This document shows positions 23,511 to 30,625 of a stretch of DNA of 34,402 bases, piece by piece. This DNA comes from Rhodospirillaceae bacterium BRH_c57. Lineage in GTDB: Bacteria; Pseudomonadota; Alphaproteobacteria; Rhodospirillales; Rhodospirillaceae. How positions within the stretch are numbered: position 1 is the stretch's first letter; each line of letters begins with the position of its first letter. Below the pieces are notes generated by a model, which was not told where the DNA came from, did no database searches, and saw nothing but the letters and a program-made list of their open reading frames with translations. A program made the translations under genes and the position numbers. The stretch covers positions 1 through 34,402 of the forward strand of contig LAEA01000230.1 in assembly GCA_000961745.1 (NCBI GenBank). Direction: 5' to 3'.

Positions 23511-23990
23511 ATGCGGCTGAGCACGTTCAGCGACTACAGCCTGCGGGTTCTCGTTTACGTCACGACACATCCCGAGAAGCGGGCGACGATTGACCAGATC
23601 GCCGAAGCCTATGGCGTATCACGCAACCATCTGATGAAGGTTGTCCAGACCCTGGGGCACCTGGAACTGGTGACCACCGTGCGCGGGCGCGGCGGCGGGC
23701 TGGTCCTCGCCCGCCCAGCGGAAACCGTGCGCCTGGGCGATGTCCTGCGGCAGACGGAAAAGGACAGCGCCATCGTCGAATGCCTCGGCCAAGGCCCCAG
23801 CACTTGCCCCCTGTGCGGGGTGTGCAACCTGACCCCCATGTTCGAGGAAGCGCGCGAAGCCTTCTTCGACACCATGAACCGATTTACCCTGGCCGACGCC
23901 GCCGCCCGTTCCGACATCCTGCGCCTGCTATTTTCCACCATAAAAGTTCTTTACTGCGGGACGGCTAAGCCGCTGATATTTCTTGGATGA
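23511..23990 (+). CDS. nsrR: Rrf2-family regulator, NsrR-like nitric oxide sensor
   Basis: A 159-residue repressor. MRLSTFSDYSLRVLVYV opens the Rrf2 winged helix, with the recognition region YGVSRNHLMKVVQTLGHL and the wing VRGRGGGLVLARP. The Fe-S ligand region holds Cys91, Cys99 and Cys105, corresponding to the three NsrR ligands, and an extra Cys102. NsrR loses DNA binding when NO attacks its cluster. The in-frame ATG at 23484 would add nine residues not found in the family, so 23511 is preferred. The C-terminus with another Cys (149) is slightly longer than usual. The NnrS-like genes upstream are possible targets. Confidence 0.82.
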   Translation: MRLSTFSDYSLRVLVYVTTHPEKRATIDQIAEAYGVSRNHLMKVVQTLGHLELVTTVRGRGGGLVLARPAETVRLGDVLRQTEKDSAIVECLGQGPSTCPLCGVCNLTPMFEEAREAFFDTMNRFTLADAAARSDILRLLFSTIKVLYCGTAKPLIFLG

Positions 23991-24149
23991 ACATCCGACA
24001 TGAAACTGAAGATCGTTACTCATGACGCCTGAGCAGTTTTAGACGCCCTAAGAATCATACAACAAAGTATGTTACTATCTAGCGCTCTCTGTTCTTGTCG
24101 CCGACCCACCAGGACGAACGCCACCACAGGAGTTCCAGAATCGCCCGTT
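23991..24149. other. Gene-free AT-rich stretch at the island edge
   Basis: I see no supported gene. Base composition drops in GC compared with the flanks, which fits the junction between the core chromosome and the transferred island. Confidence 0.4.
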
Positions 24150-24384
24150 CCCGGCCATCGAATGGGCCGCCGCCATTGGGGCATCGAGAACCGCAACCAT
24201 TATGTCCGTGATGTCTCATACGGCGAGAACAAAAGCCGCATCGGCGACAACCCCGGCATCGTGGCCCAAGCTCGCAGCTTCGCCCTCAACATCCTACGCA
24301 AAAACCGCGTCACCAACGTGGCGCAGGATATCTGGAAGGGGCGCTCTCAACCTCGATCACTTCCTGGCCTACAAGGCGATTTGA
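24150..24384 (+). pseudogene. ISAs1/IS4-type transposase, C-terminal remnant with frameshift
   Basis: One frame gives RRHWGIENRNHYVRDVSYG then SRIGDNPGIVAQARSFALNILRKN, the C-terminal region of ISAs1-like DDE transposases (HWGIEN, ALNLLK). Near 24342, in a G-run, the frame must shift to reach the matching end ALNLDHFLAYKAI and its stop at 24384. The catalytic N-terminal part is missing. It is a dead element marking past insertion at the left edge of the island. The left limit is approximate. Confidence 0.72.
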
Positions 24385-24434
24385 TAGCGTTGAGCAGCCC
24401 TGGGAGTTGGAGCCTCCGGCAAACCAGGGGCGGT

Positions 24435-24545
24435 TCACTGTGGGTTCACGCCGTTCAGCTTGGCGGTCTCGATCAGGGTGTAGATCACGGCGGCGCGGTG
24501 GAATTGGGCCGGAAGCGGAAGGGCAGGTTTCGGCACACTGAATGG
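24435..24545 (-). pseudogene. IS66-family transposase, C-terminal remnant
   Basis: On the minus strand the frame ending with the stop at 24435-24437 reads HRAAVIYTLIETAKLNGVNPQ, the conserved end region of IS66 TnpC (AAIYSLIETAKLNGVDP). The usual continuation (AWLADVLARI) is absent because of the early stop, and the N-terminal part is not present. The right limit is a guess. I could not find the IS66 terminal inverted repeats. Confidence 0.7.
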
Positions 24546-24700
24546 GGTAGATGCCGATACCAGTACAAATTCTGATCATTTTGGGGTATGCACATTTGTG
24601 GTAGTGACGGAATAGGCTAGGCAATCGCAATGAAGTGGCTGGTTCACCATATCGAGGCGCCAATAGCCTCTCGTGTTGCCGCAGCCTTCGGCATCAAAGC
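24546..24700. other. Leader region of the conflict-system genes
   Basis: This 155-base stretch is lower in GC than the core genome and precedes caspase A. It should hold the promoter of the first genes of the system, but I could not assign a clear -35/-10 pair. It contains one tiny open frame (24630-24704), listed separately. Confidence 0.3.
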
Positions 24701-24704
24701 ATGA
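24630..24704 (+). CDS. Possible 24-residue leader peptide overlapping the caspase A start
   Basis: ATG at 24630 opens a 24-codon frame (MKWLVHHIEAPIASR...) closed by TGA at 24702-24704, which forms ATGA with the caspase A start at 24701. This would allow translational coupling, since caspase A has no good ribosome site of its own. The ribosome site for the peptide is itself weak. It may be only chance. Confidence 0.22.
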   Translation: MKWLVHHIEAPIASRVAAAFGIKA

Positions 24705-26503
24705 GAAGAGTCTGCATCGCCGTAGGCGTCTCGCGTGCAGAGGGACTCGCTCCACTTCGCGCGGCAGCGACCGCCGCCGAGGAAGTAGGGCAATGGGCGG
24801 AGTCCACTGGCTTCGCCCGCAAGGAGGACATCTGCGTCCTCACCGACCGGACGGAACCAGTTACGATCAATCGCATTAAGCAAGCCTTTCAGCAATTGCT
24901 TCCAATGGGGAAACAGACCGACGCACTGCTTCTCCATTTCGCGGGGCACGGCCTGCGCGAGGACAATACCCGTACCTTATGGCTCCCCACGGATTGGCGG
25001 ACAGAGCTGCGAGCGATTGCGGTCGAGCGCCTTAAGAACCGGCTTTCCGATTTCGGTATCGCCAATGTCACCATCATCTCCGACGCCTGCAAGGCGCTGG
25101 CGAACGACAAGGACACCTCCGATCTGACACCAGATGGCGTTTTGGGCGCAGGCACCAGCGCTGGGAAAAGACCCGTTTTCGATCGCTACGATGCCGTCCA
25201 TGACGTGGAAGCGGCCTTCATGATCCCAGGGCCGACCCCGGCTGAATCGCGATGCCTTTTCTCCGGCGCGCTGATTGAAGCTCTGTGGGGGGCGACCACG
25301 GCACTCGACCCGCACCATCCAGGCAAGGTGACACCGGGCTCGCTTGCCGATTATCTCTGCTCACGCGTCAGCGAGCTATGCACGACCTACCAGTTGAACT
25401 GCGAGCCCCAGTGCCTTCCCGGTCGACCACCGGATCATCTCATTTATTTTGATCAGGCGCAGGTGAATGCTGATCTCGTCTCGCCTCTGCCAGCTTGGCC
25501 CGAGCCGCCGGATGCCGTTGGCACCACGTCCCCGCCGCGTGTCGTGAAAAAGGATGCTTTCGATCAAGTTGAAGGTGACACTGAGCCGGTAATTTGGCTA
25601 AGAGGCTTGGCGCGCGCCAATCTTGAGCGAAGCCGTGTCGACCAAGCCAAGGCTATGCGGCGAAAGGCGGCTTCCACCGCATTTAATGTCGATCGGGTGC
25701 CGTACTCCAACGAGGCGAACCTGCTGTTCGGTGGCGGGCTAGCCACGGCGATATGGTCGACCCGACCGATACGCCGCGTTGCTGATGACCGATGGCTCGT
25801 CGATCTACGGGGAGGCGCTCAGCAGGTAGTTGCAGAATATGATGACGGCGTGTTCGTCCCTATCCTGGTTTACCGCCATTTAACAACTATCGCTGCCCGC
25901 GACGGGCGCGGCACAAATGGCTGGCTTGTTTCGCCCGGCGCCGACCACCGGTTGATGTACGATGAAATTGAAATCCTGTTGAGGATGCAGTCGGGCGACC
26001 TGCCGCCTTCCGAAGTGGACAACCTCGTAGCGCGATTGCGGACGGGCAAGCACATCAACCCCATGATCGGCGCCATCTGTGCCTACCTGTACGACTATGT
26101 CGGAGACCTCGATAGTATCCGCCGAATGGCGTTCTTCTATACTAGGTACGGACAGCCCATTCCGTATGATATAGTGCTCATGGGGGAACTGCGAATCCAC
26201 ACCCGTCAGGATTCGAACAACTTTGCTCACGTTCCCCCAGTCGAGCCGCGGCCATTCCCCGCGAACCCTCATCTTCCAGATTTCGTCACGCGCGCAACCC
26301 CTGCGGCGCGCGGTAAAATCGGCGGCGCTTGCCCGTGGTTGCGGAAGGGATGGGACTTTGTCGATGCGCTGACTGATCGTGAGAAGCCGCTCGCTTACAG
26401 CCTCGCCGACATTCGCAAGCATCTTCTACCCGAGACCTTCACATCTCTTAACCAAGACGGCGGCCGGATGCTGACTGAACTTTGGGGAATGAAGCGATGG
26501 TAA
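24701..26503 (+). CDS. Caspase-like protease A (peptidase C14 fold) with uncharacterised C-terminal half
   Basis: A 600-residue protein. Residues 1-~260 form a caspase-like domain: MRRVCIAVGVSR strand, LLLHFAGHG with catalytic His83, and VTIISDAC with catalytic Cys130. Both dyad residues are present. Residues ~290-600 (VIWLRGLARANLERSR..., LVYRHLTTIAARDGRGTNGWLV, DLDSIRRMAFFYTRYGQPIPYDIVLMGELR) match no domain I recognise and may bind a partner or substrate. I chose ATG 24701, where the caspase fold begins; a GTG at 24635 in frame would add 22 residues. In such systems caspases are effectors that cut host or target proteins after activation. The stop overlaps the next gene. Confidence 0.82.
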   Translation: MRRVCIAVGVSRAEGLAPLRAAATAAEEVGQWAESTGFARKEDICVLTDRTEPVTINRIKQAFQQLLPMGKQTDALLLHFAGHGLREDNTRTLWLPTDWRTELRAIAVERLKNRLSDFGIANVTIISDACKALANDKDTSDLTPDGVLGAGTSAGKRPVFDRYDAVHDVEAAFMIPGPTPAESRCLFSGALIEALWGATTALDPHHPGKVTPGSLADYLCSRVSELCTTYQLNCEPQCLPGRPPDHLIYFDQAQVNADLVSPLPAWPEPPDAVGTTSPPRVVKKDAFDQVEGDTEPVIWLRGLARANLERSRVDQAKAMRRKAASTAFNVDRVPYSNEANLLFGGGLATAIWSTRPIRRVADDRWLVDLRGGAQQVVAEYDDGVFVPILVYRHLTTIAARDGRGTNGWLVSPGADHRLMYDEIEILLRMQSGDLPPSEVDNLVARLRTGKHINPMIGAICAYLYDYVGDLDSIRRMAFFYTRYGQPIPYDIVLMGELRIHTRQDSNNFAHVPPVEPRPFPANPHLPDFVTRATPAARGKIGGACPWLRKGWDFVDALTDREKPLAYSLADIRKHLLPETFTSLNQDGGRMLTELWGMKRW

Positions 26504-27369
26504 CAAAACTTGTACTGATTCATGGCATTGCGCAGCAGGACTATACTGAAGAGCAGTTGCTCGGCATTTGGACTGATCATCTGCTTGACAATGGCCTTGA
26601 TGCGGAAAAGCTCCATTCAACCTCGCCGCAGATGGCCTATTATGGTGACCACCTTTACAAGTGGGCGAAAGGCGGGCCGCAGGGTGCCGTCGCCATGGGA
26701 CCAACGGTACCAGATGCCGAAATCGACTTTCTTTCAAAGGCGCTCGATGAAATCGCCAGGGCCAATGCCTTCGACGAGGATGAAATCGAGACACTCGCGT
26801 CTCAGGCCGCGATCGCCGAGGGCGCCAAAGCGATTGGACAAAGTAGCTGGGTCGGGCGCCGCGCCGTCGCCATCGTCAGCCTGCTCGAGCGCATCTCGCC
26901 GCTACGCGGACGTATGGCCGCCAAGGTCATAAGGCAAGCCTATGTCTATCTCGCCAACAAGAATGCACGTGCCGATATCGCCAATCTTGTCCGTCCACGC
27001 CTTGGCACGGGCAATACCGTGATCATCGCGCATTCGCTCGGAACGGTCGTAGCTTTCAACCTTCTGCGCGATTTGGCCGCCAAGGGGGCGGATATCCAGG
27101 TTCCCTTGTTCGTGACAGTCGGCTCGCCGCTCGCCATCACTGAGGTCCAGCGATGGGTTGGAGGCACATTCGCGGTGCCATCCAACGTCAAGACATGGAT
27201 GAATTTTTACGACAAGGGCGATCCCGTTACGTTGGGGCGCCCACTTGGATCAAATTTCGCCAATGGCATTGTCGATACGATCGTCAACAACAACACGAGC
27301 AATAGCCACAGCATCGGAGGCTATCTGGATGACAAGGCCCTCATCGACTCGCTTAATGTTGTCCTTTGA
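26497..27369 (+). CDS. Alpha/beta hydrolase (lipase/esterase-like), putative effector
   Basis: A 290-residue hydrolase whose ATG at 26497 overlaps the caspase A stop. It starts with KLVLIHGIAQ (oxyanion region) and has the nucleophile elbow IIAHSLGT with Ser180, then FYDKGDPV with Asp242 and SNSHSIGGY with His271, a complete catalytic triad. The helical insertion at residues ~70-165 is larger than in small esterases. The substrate may be a lipid or ester; nothing in the sequence decides. Tight coupling to the caspase gene suggests a second effector or an activating enzyme in the same system. Confidence 0.8.
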   Translation: MVTKLVLIHGIAQQDYTEEQLLGIWTDHLLDNGLDAEKLHSTSPQMAYYGDHLYKWAKGGPQGAVAMGPTVPDAEIDFLSKALDEIARANAFDEDEIETLASQAAIAEGAKAIGQSSWVGRRAVAIVSLLERISPLRGRMAAKVIRQAYVYLANKNARADIANLVRPRLGTGNTVIIAHSLGTVVAFNLLRDLAAKGADIQVPLFVTVGSPLAITEVQRWVGGTFAVPSNVKTWMNFYDKGDPVTLGRPLGSNFANGIVDTIVNNNTSNSHSIGGYLDDKALIDSLNVVL

Positions 27370-27522
27370 GAACAGAGATGTGCCCGGTCTTGCGGAAATT
27401 GCCGCATCTTGACCAACCAAGCTCCGGCAGGGCGAGGTCCACGATATTGGCGCTCACTGATTGACGTACGGCGAATTGTGTACAAACCTAGTTTCAACAA
27501 TTAATTTCAGGCGACTACCGAT
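27370..27522. promoter_or_regulatory. Intergenic region, probable second promoter of the system
   Basis: This is the only sizeable gap (153 bases) inside the system, splitting caspase A/hydrolase from the GTPase genes. TGCGG and CCGCA (27391-27406) can form a short hairpin without a T-run. TTGACG at 27461 is a fair -35, and AT-rich sequence follows before the ATG at 27523, but no good -10 at the normal spacing is evident. Confidence 0.35.
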
Positions 27523-28830
27523 ATGAGCGAAGAAATACTCCTGCAGTTTCTGGAAATCGGCGTCGTCAATGTCGGTTCCGATGACAGCAAGCTTGAGAAG
27601 CTGCGTGACACAGCGAAGGACTTGGCAGCGTCCCTCAAGAAGGCACCTGCGAAAACCGTCAGGTGGACCTTAGTCGCCGTTGATCCCGAGGTATCTGCCG
27701 ACGATCCGGTGATTTCGGATACCTGGGCAACCCTGAAGAAGAACTGGGCAACGGTTGCCAACAGCTACCAGAGCATACCCATCTCTCTTCTGCGCGCCAC
27801 CTTGCTCGATGCCCTGGTGCAGGCGGCGTCCACGGACGAGGCAATCGCCGTGGCATTTACGAACAGTGCGCGCAACATGTTGCCACACATGCCGCTTGGA
27901 AGCGAGGGGCCGGTCTGGCTGAAGGCCATCGAGCAGATAGAGGATCTGGTAGACGCCCGAGCTGAAGCAGAATGGATGACGCCCGAGCTTATCAAGCTTG
28001 CCTCAATGCATTATGAGGCGCCTGCTGACATCAGCATCGGCGGGAAAACTTTGGTCACCAACCGTGACGTGCTGAAATCGCAAATACTCGCCGCGGCGGG
28101 ACCTAATGGCGACGATCCCAACCCCTACGTGGCGAGTCAACAATTCCAATCCTGGTCCAAGGAATTCGGGACTCGCATGACAACCGCCGTGGCGGACAGC
28201 ATCGACGCGGTCGCTAAGGCGAACAAGATCGCCCCTGTGGATCTTTCGCCCCCCTTGCAGCAGCTTGCCTCCACCGTCGAAGACTATGTGAGCGAGGCGC
28301 TCAAGGCGTTCAGTGGCGCCACTGCAGGCCTCCAACGGCGAACCAATCTCCTTTGGTGGAAGGAGGCGCTATACTCTTCGAGCACAAGAACAAGCTACCG
28401 CGCGATGGATCCGTTCACCGCAGCCTCGGTCATGGCGCTCGATCTGTTTGTCCAGGTGCCCATCTTCTCGCCCGCGAGCGTCTCGGCGTTCCTTAATGAG
28501 GCGATCCTGCTACTGCCCAAGGCATCCTCGTCAGACGCCCTCGACCTACCCGTGATTGTCGAGGGCCTCCTGCGAGATCCGCTGACCGCGTCGCTCCGCG
28601 AGGCGGCTCAAAAGCTCGAGCCCTCTTGGGAAGGACGAGGGCCATTGCTCGCAATTCTGGGCCATCTATCGCACGAAACGCTGGGCGGCCTTTCCTTTCG
28701 AAAAGCGACCGGCTTTGACAATCAGGTCCGCATGCGGCCTGACGTTTGGGGTGCACATATCTTCCGGGAATTGCAGGCCGCCCGTGCGATCCAGCCCAAT
28801 GCCGCCAAACGCAGTCGAAGCAAAGGCTGA
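27523..28830 (+). CDS. GASH-type protein (GTPase-associated system helical domain)
   Basis: A 435-residue, mainly helical protein with no signal peptide or membrane segment. The stretch TNLLWWKEALYSSSTRTSYRAMDP (residues ~278-302) followed by MALDLFVQVPIFSPASVSAFLNEAILLLP is what I recognise from the 'GTPase-associated system helical domain' family described in bioinformatic surveys of GTPase conflict systems. The N-terminal part (LQFLEIGVVNV..., TWATLKKNWATVANSYQSIPISLLRATLLDALVQA) has no known catalytic motif. It probably acts as a scaffold or adaptor for the GTPases encoded just downstream. The family name is from memory and needs a profile search. Confidence 0.65.
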   Translation: MSEEILLQFLEIGVVNVGSDDSKLEKLRDTAKDLAASLKKAPAKTVRWTLVAVDPEVSADDPVISDTWATLKKNWATVANSYQSIPISLLRATLLDALVQAASTDEAIAVAFTNSARNMLPHMPLGSEGPVWLKAIEQIEDLVDARAEAEWMTPELIKLASMHYEAPADISIGGKTLVTNRDVLKSQILAAAGPNGDDPNPYVASQQFQSWSKEFGTRMTTAVADSIDAVAKANKIAPVDLSPPLQQLASTVEDYVSEALKAFSGATAGLQRRTNLLWWKEALYSSSTRTSYRAMDPFTAASVMALDLFVQVPIFSPASVSAFLNEAILLLPKASSSDALDLPVIVEGLLRDPLTASLREAAQKLEPSWEGRGPLLAILGHLSHETLGGLSFRKATGFDNQVRMRPDVWGAHIFRELQAARAIQPNAAKRSRSKG

Positions 28831-28833
28831 GTC

Positions 28834-29784
28834 ATGGACGGATGCTCCGAGGGAACATGCTTTGCACCCGATACGGCCTGCGCGCTTGGCAATCCCAATC
28901 ATCGCACATGTCTCCGCTGGAAGGGCGGCAACGAGGTGCCGTCGGCCGGTCCGGGAGATGACGAGCAGGTTCTCCTGCCTTGGACGGGACAGACTTTAGG
29001 GCTTGCGGACCTAAGCTTCATCACTGGCCGGGGGAAGCCTCTTGTCGTCGCTATTGCGGGACCAGAAAGCGCGGGGAAAACCACCGTGTTGGCAAGCTGG
29101 TATCTGTTGATGGGCCGCGGCAGGCTTCTGGGAGCCGACGCTAAGTTCAGTGGCTCATATTCGCTCGCCGGATGGGAGGGGATTGCTGCCTCGCTTTGTT
29201 GGGGCCCCGGCCACCCCCCAAGCTTTCCGGCCCATACCAGCAGCCGTGACGCGCGCGCACCGGGCCTCCTTCATATGACAGTTCGCGTAAGCCCGGAACG
29301 AACGCGCGACCTTCTCTTCGCCGACGCACCCGGTGCCTGGTTTCAGAAGTGGGCGGTAAACGCCGATGCCCCTGAAGCCGAAGGCGCCCGCTGGCTGGCG
29401 CGACACGCCGATGTCTTTCTTATTGCGGCGGACCGGGAGGCTCTAGCCGGTCCGAAGCTCGGCCAGGCCCGCAACAGCTTCCAGCTTCTCGCCAAGCGTA
29501 TCGCCGCCGAGCGCCGGAACCGGCCGGTGGCGCTTCTTTGGACCAAGGGCGACGTCGCGGTAGATCCGGCAATGGAAGCGGTCATCCGTTCGGCCGTCCT
29601 GGAGGAAATGCCCGACGCCGAACAATTCACCACGAGCGTCTTTAGCGCGGACGGCGAGGGCGAAGCGGCGGATGGCTTTGTCTCGGTCTTCCAGTGGCTC
29701 TTGCACGCTCGCCGGTCCGGGGCGCGCGGCATCCGCGAACCTGGCACCACCACAGATCCTCTGTTTCTTCTTGGGCGGAGGTAG
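28834..29784 (+). CDS. GTPase of the DO-GTPase2 type with N-terminal Cys cluster
   Basis: A 316-residue P-loop GTPase, three bases after the GASH gene. Walker A GPESAGKT (76-83), G3 DAPG (164-167) and G4 TKGD (237-240) are intact. The first 30 residues carry Cys4, Cys9, Cys16 and Cys26, which could form a small zinc-binding module. The overall pattern (ITGRGKPLVVAIAGPESAGKTT, WYLLMGRGRLLG) fits the 'double-GTPase 2' family found with GASH and GAP1 proteins. Likely role: nucleotide-dependent switch of the system. The exact family is from memory. Confidence 0.72.
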   Translation: MDGCSEGTCFAPDTACALGNPNHRTCLRWKGGNEVPSAGPGDDEQVLLPWTGQTLGLADLSFITGRGKPLVVAIAGPESAGKTTVLASWYLLMGRGRLLGADAKFSGSYSLAGWEGIAASLCWGPGHPPSFPAHTSSRDARAPGLLHMTVRVSPERTRDLLFADAPGAWFQKWAVNADAPEAEGARWLARHADVFLIAADREALAGPKLGQARNSFQLLAKRIAAERRNRPVALLWTKGDVAVDPAMEAVIRSAVLEEMPDAEQFTTSVFSADGEGEAADGFVSVFQWLLHARRSGARGIREPGTTTDPLFLLGRR

Positions 29785-29788
29785 GACA

Positions 29789-30619
29789 ATGCCCTCACTG
29801 CAGCGTTCCGTGCTCCTGCTTGGCGAATCCAATGTCGGTAAAACCCATTATGGCGCCCAGCTCCTCAAGCGCCTGATCGTGGGTCGTTCCTCCCTCAAGA
29901 TGGATGGCCAAGCCACCAACCTTAGGCCGTTCGAGCAGGCGATGGAGAGCCTCGCAGACGGCTGCGCAACGGGCCACACTCCCGCGGGCGCATATGAAGA
30001 AAGCGTCTGGCCGGTCGTCGATGAACAGGGCCAACAAGCGCAGCTCATCTGGCCCGACTATGGCGGTGAGCAGATCAAGAATCTCATTTCCGATCATCGG
30101 ATCGCGGCGCCTTGGCGTGATCGGGTCGATGCGGCAACAGACTGGATCCTCCTCGTGCGCCTTCACATTCTTAAAGGCGACGTGGATATTTTCTCGCGGC
30201 CCCTGGCGGATCTCGGGAAGACGGCAGCCGCGTCGGCATCGCACCGCCCCTCCGATCAGGCGCGACTCATCGAGCTGCTACAGATGCTACTCCATATCAG
30301 TCCGGCATCACGCGACCAGCCAATCGACCTTCCATCCTTGACGATCCTTCTAAGCTGCTGGGACGAAGTGGAATCGAAGATGGAACCGCACGCGGCCTTG
30401 AGAGCCAGCCTGCCCATGTTCTGCGACTTCGTAGAAAGCGTCTGGGCACACCCCGTGATCATGGGCTTGTCGGCCCTGGAACGGTCGCTGGCCCAAGATA
30501 AGTCTGATCAGGACTACGCCATCCGCGGTCCGGAGGCCTTCGGATATATCATCCGGCCGGACGGTACGAGCGACCCTGACATCACGTGGCCCATCACCAA
30601 CCTTCTTTCAGCAGCCTGA
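29789..30619 (+). CDS. GTPase of the DO-GTPase1 type
   Basis: A 276-residue protein. Walker A is GESNVGKT (12-19), G3 is an unusual DYGGE (90-94), and the likely G4 is SCWDE (189-193) in place of NKxD/TKxD. The rest (ALIWPDYGGEQ-like QLIWPDYGGEQIKNLI, VDAATDWILLVRL) fits the partner GTPase of the DO-GTPase2/GASH systems. GGAGG before the ATG at 29789 supports this start. The modified G4 could mean altered nucleotide specificity or a pseudo-GTPase role. It probably forms a heterodimer with the previous protein. Confidence 0.72.
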   Translation: MPSLQRSVLLLGESNVGKTHYGAQLLKRLIVGRSSLKMDGQATNLRPFEQAMESLADGCATGHTPAGAYEESVWPVVDEQGQQAQLIWPDYGGEQIKNLISDHRIAAPWRDRVDAATDWILLVRLHILKGDVDIFSRPLADLGKTAAASASHRPSDQARLIELLQMLLHISPASRDQPIDLPSLTILLSCWDEVESKMEPHAALRASLPMFCDFVESVWAHPVIMGLSALERSLAQDKSDQDYAIRGPEAFGYIIRPDGTSDPDITWPITNLLSAA

Positions 30620-30625
30620 ATCACG

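Noticed and set aside
24069-24575. Intact 168-codon plus-strand frame
   Set aside because: Only its middle matches a transposase; the beginning and the end after about 24342 do not, and the true continuation is in another frame, so it is a broken remnant.
24310-24663. 117-codon minus-strand frame in the IS-remnant region
   Set aside because: The meaningful IS66-like peptide is in a different minus-strand frame; this one has no family likeness.
27391-27406. Terminator after the alpha/beta hydrolase gene
   Set aside because: The stem has five pairs and no T-run; too weak to call.
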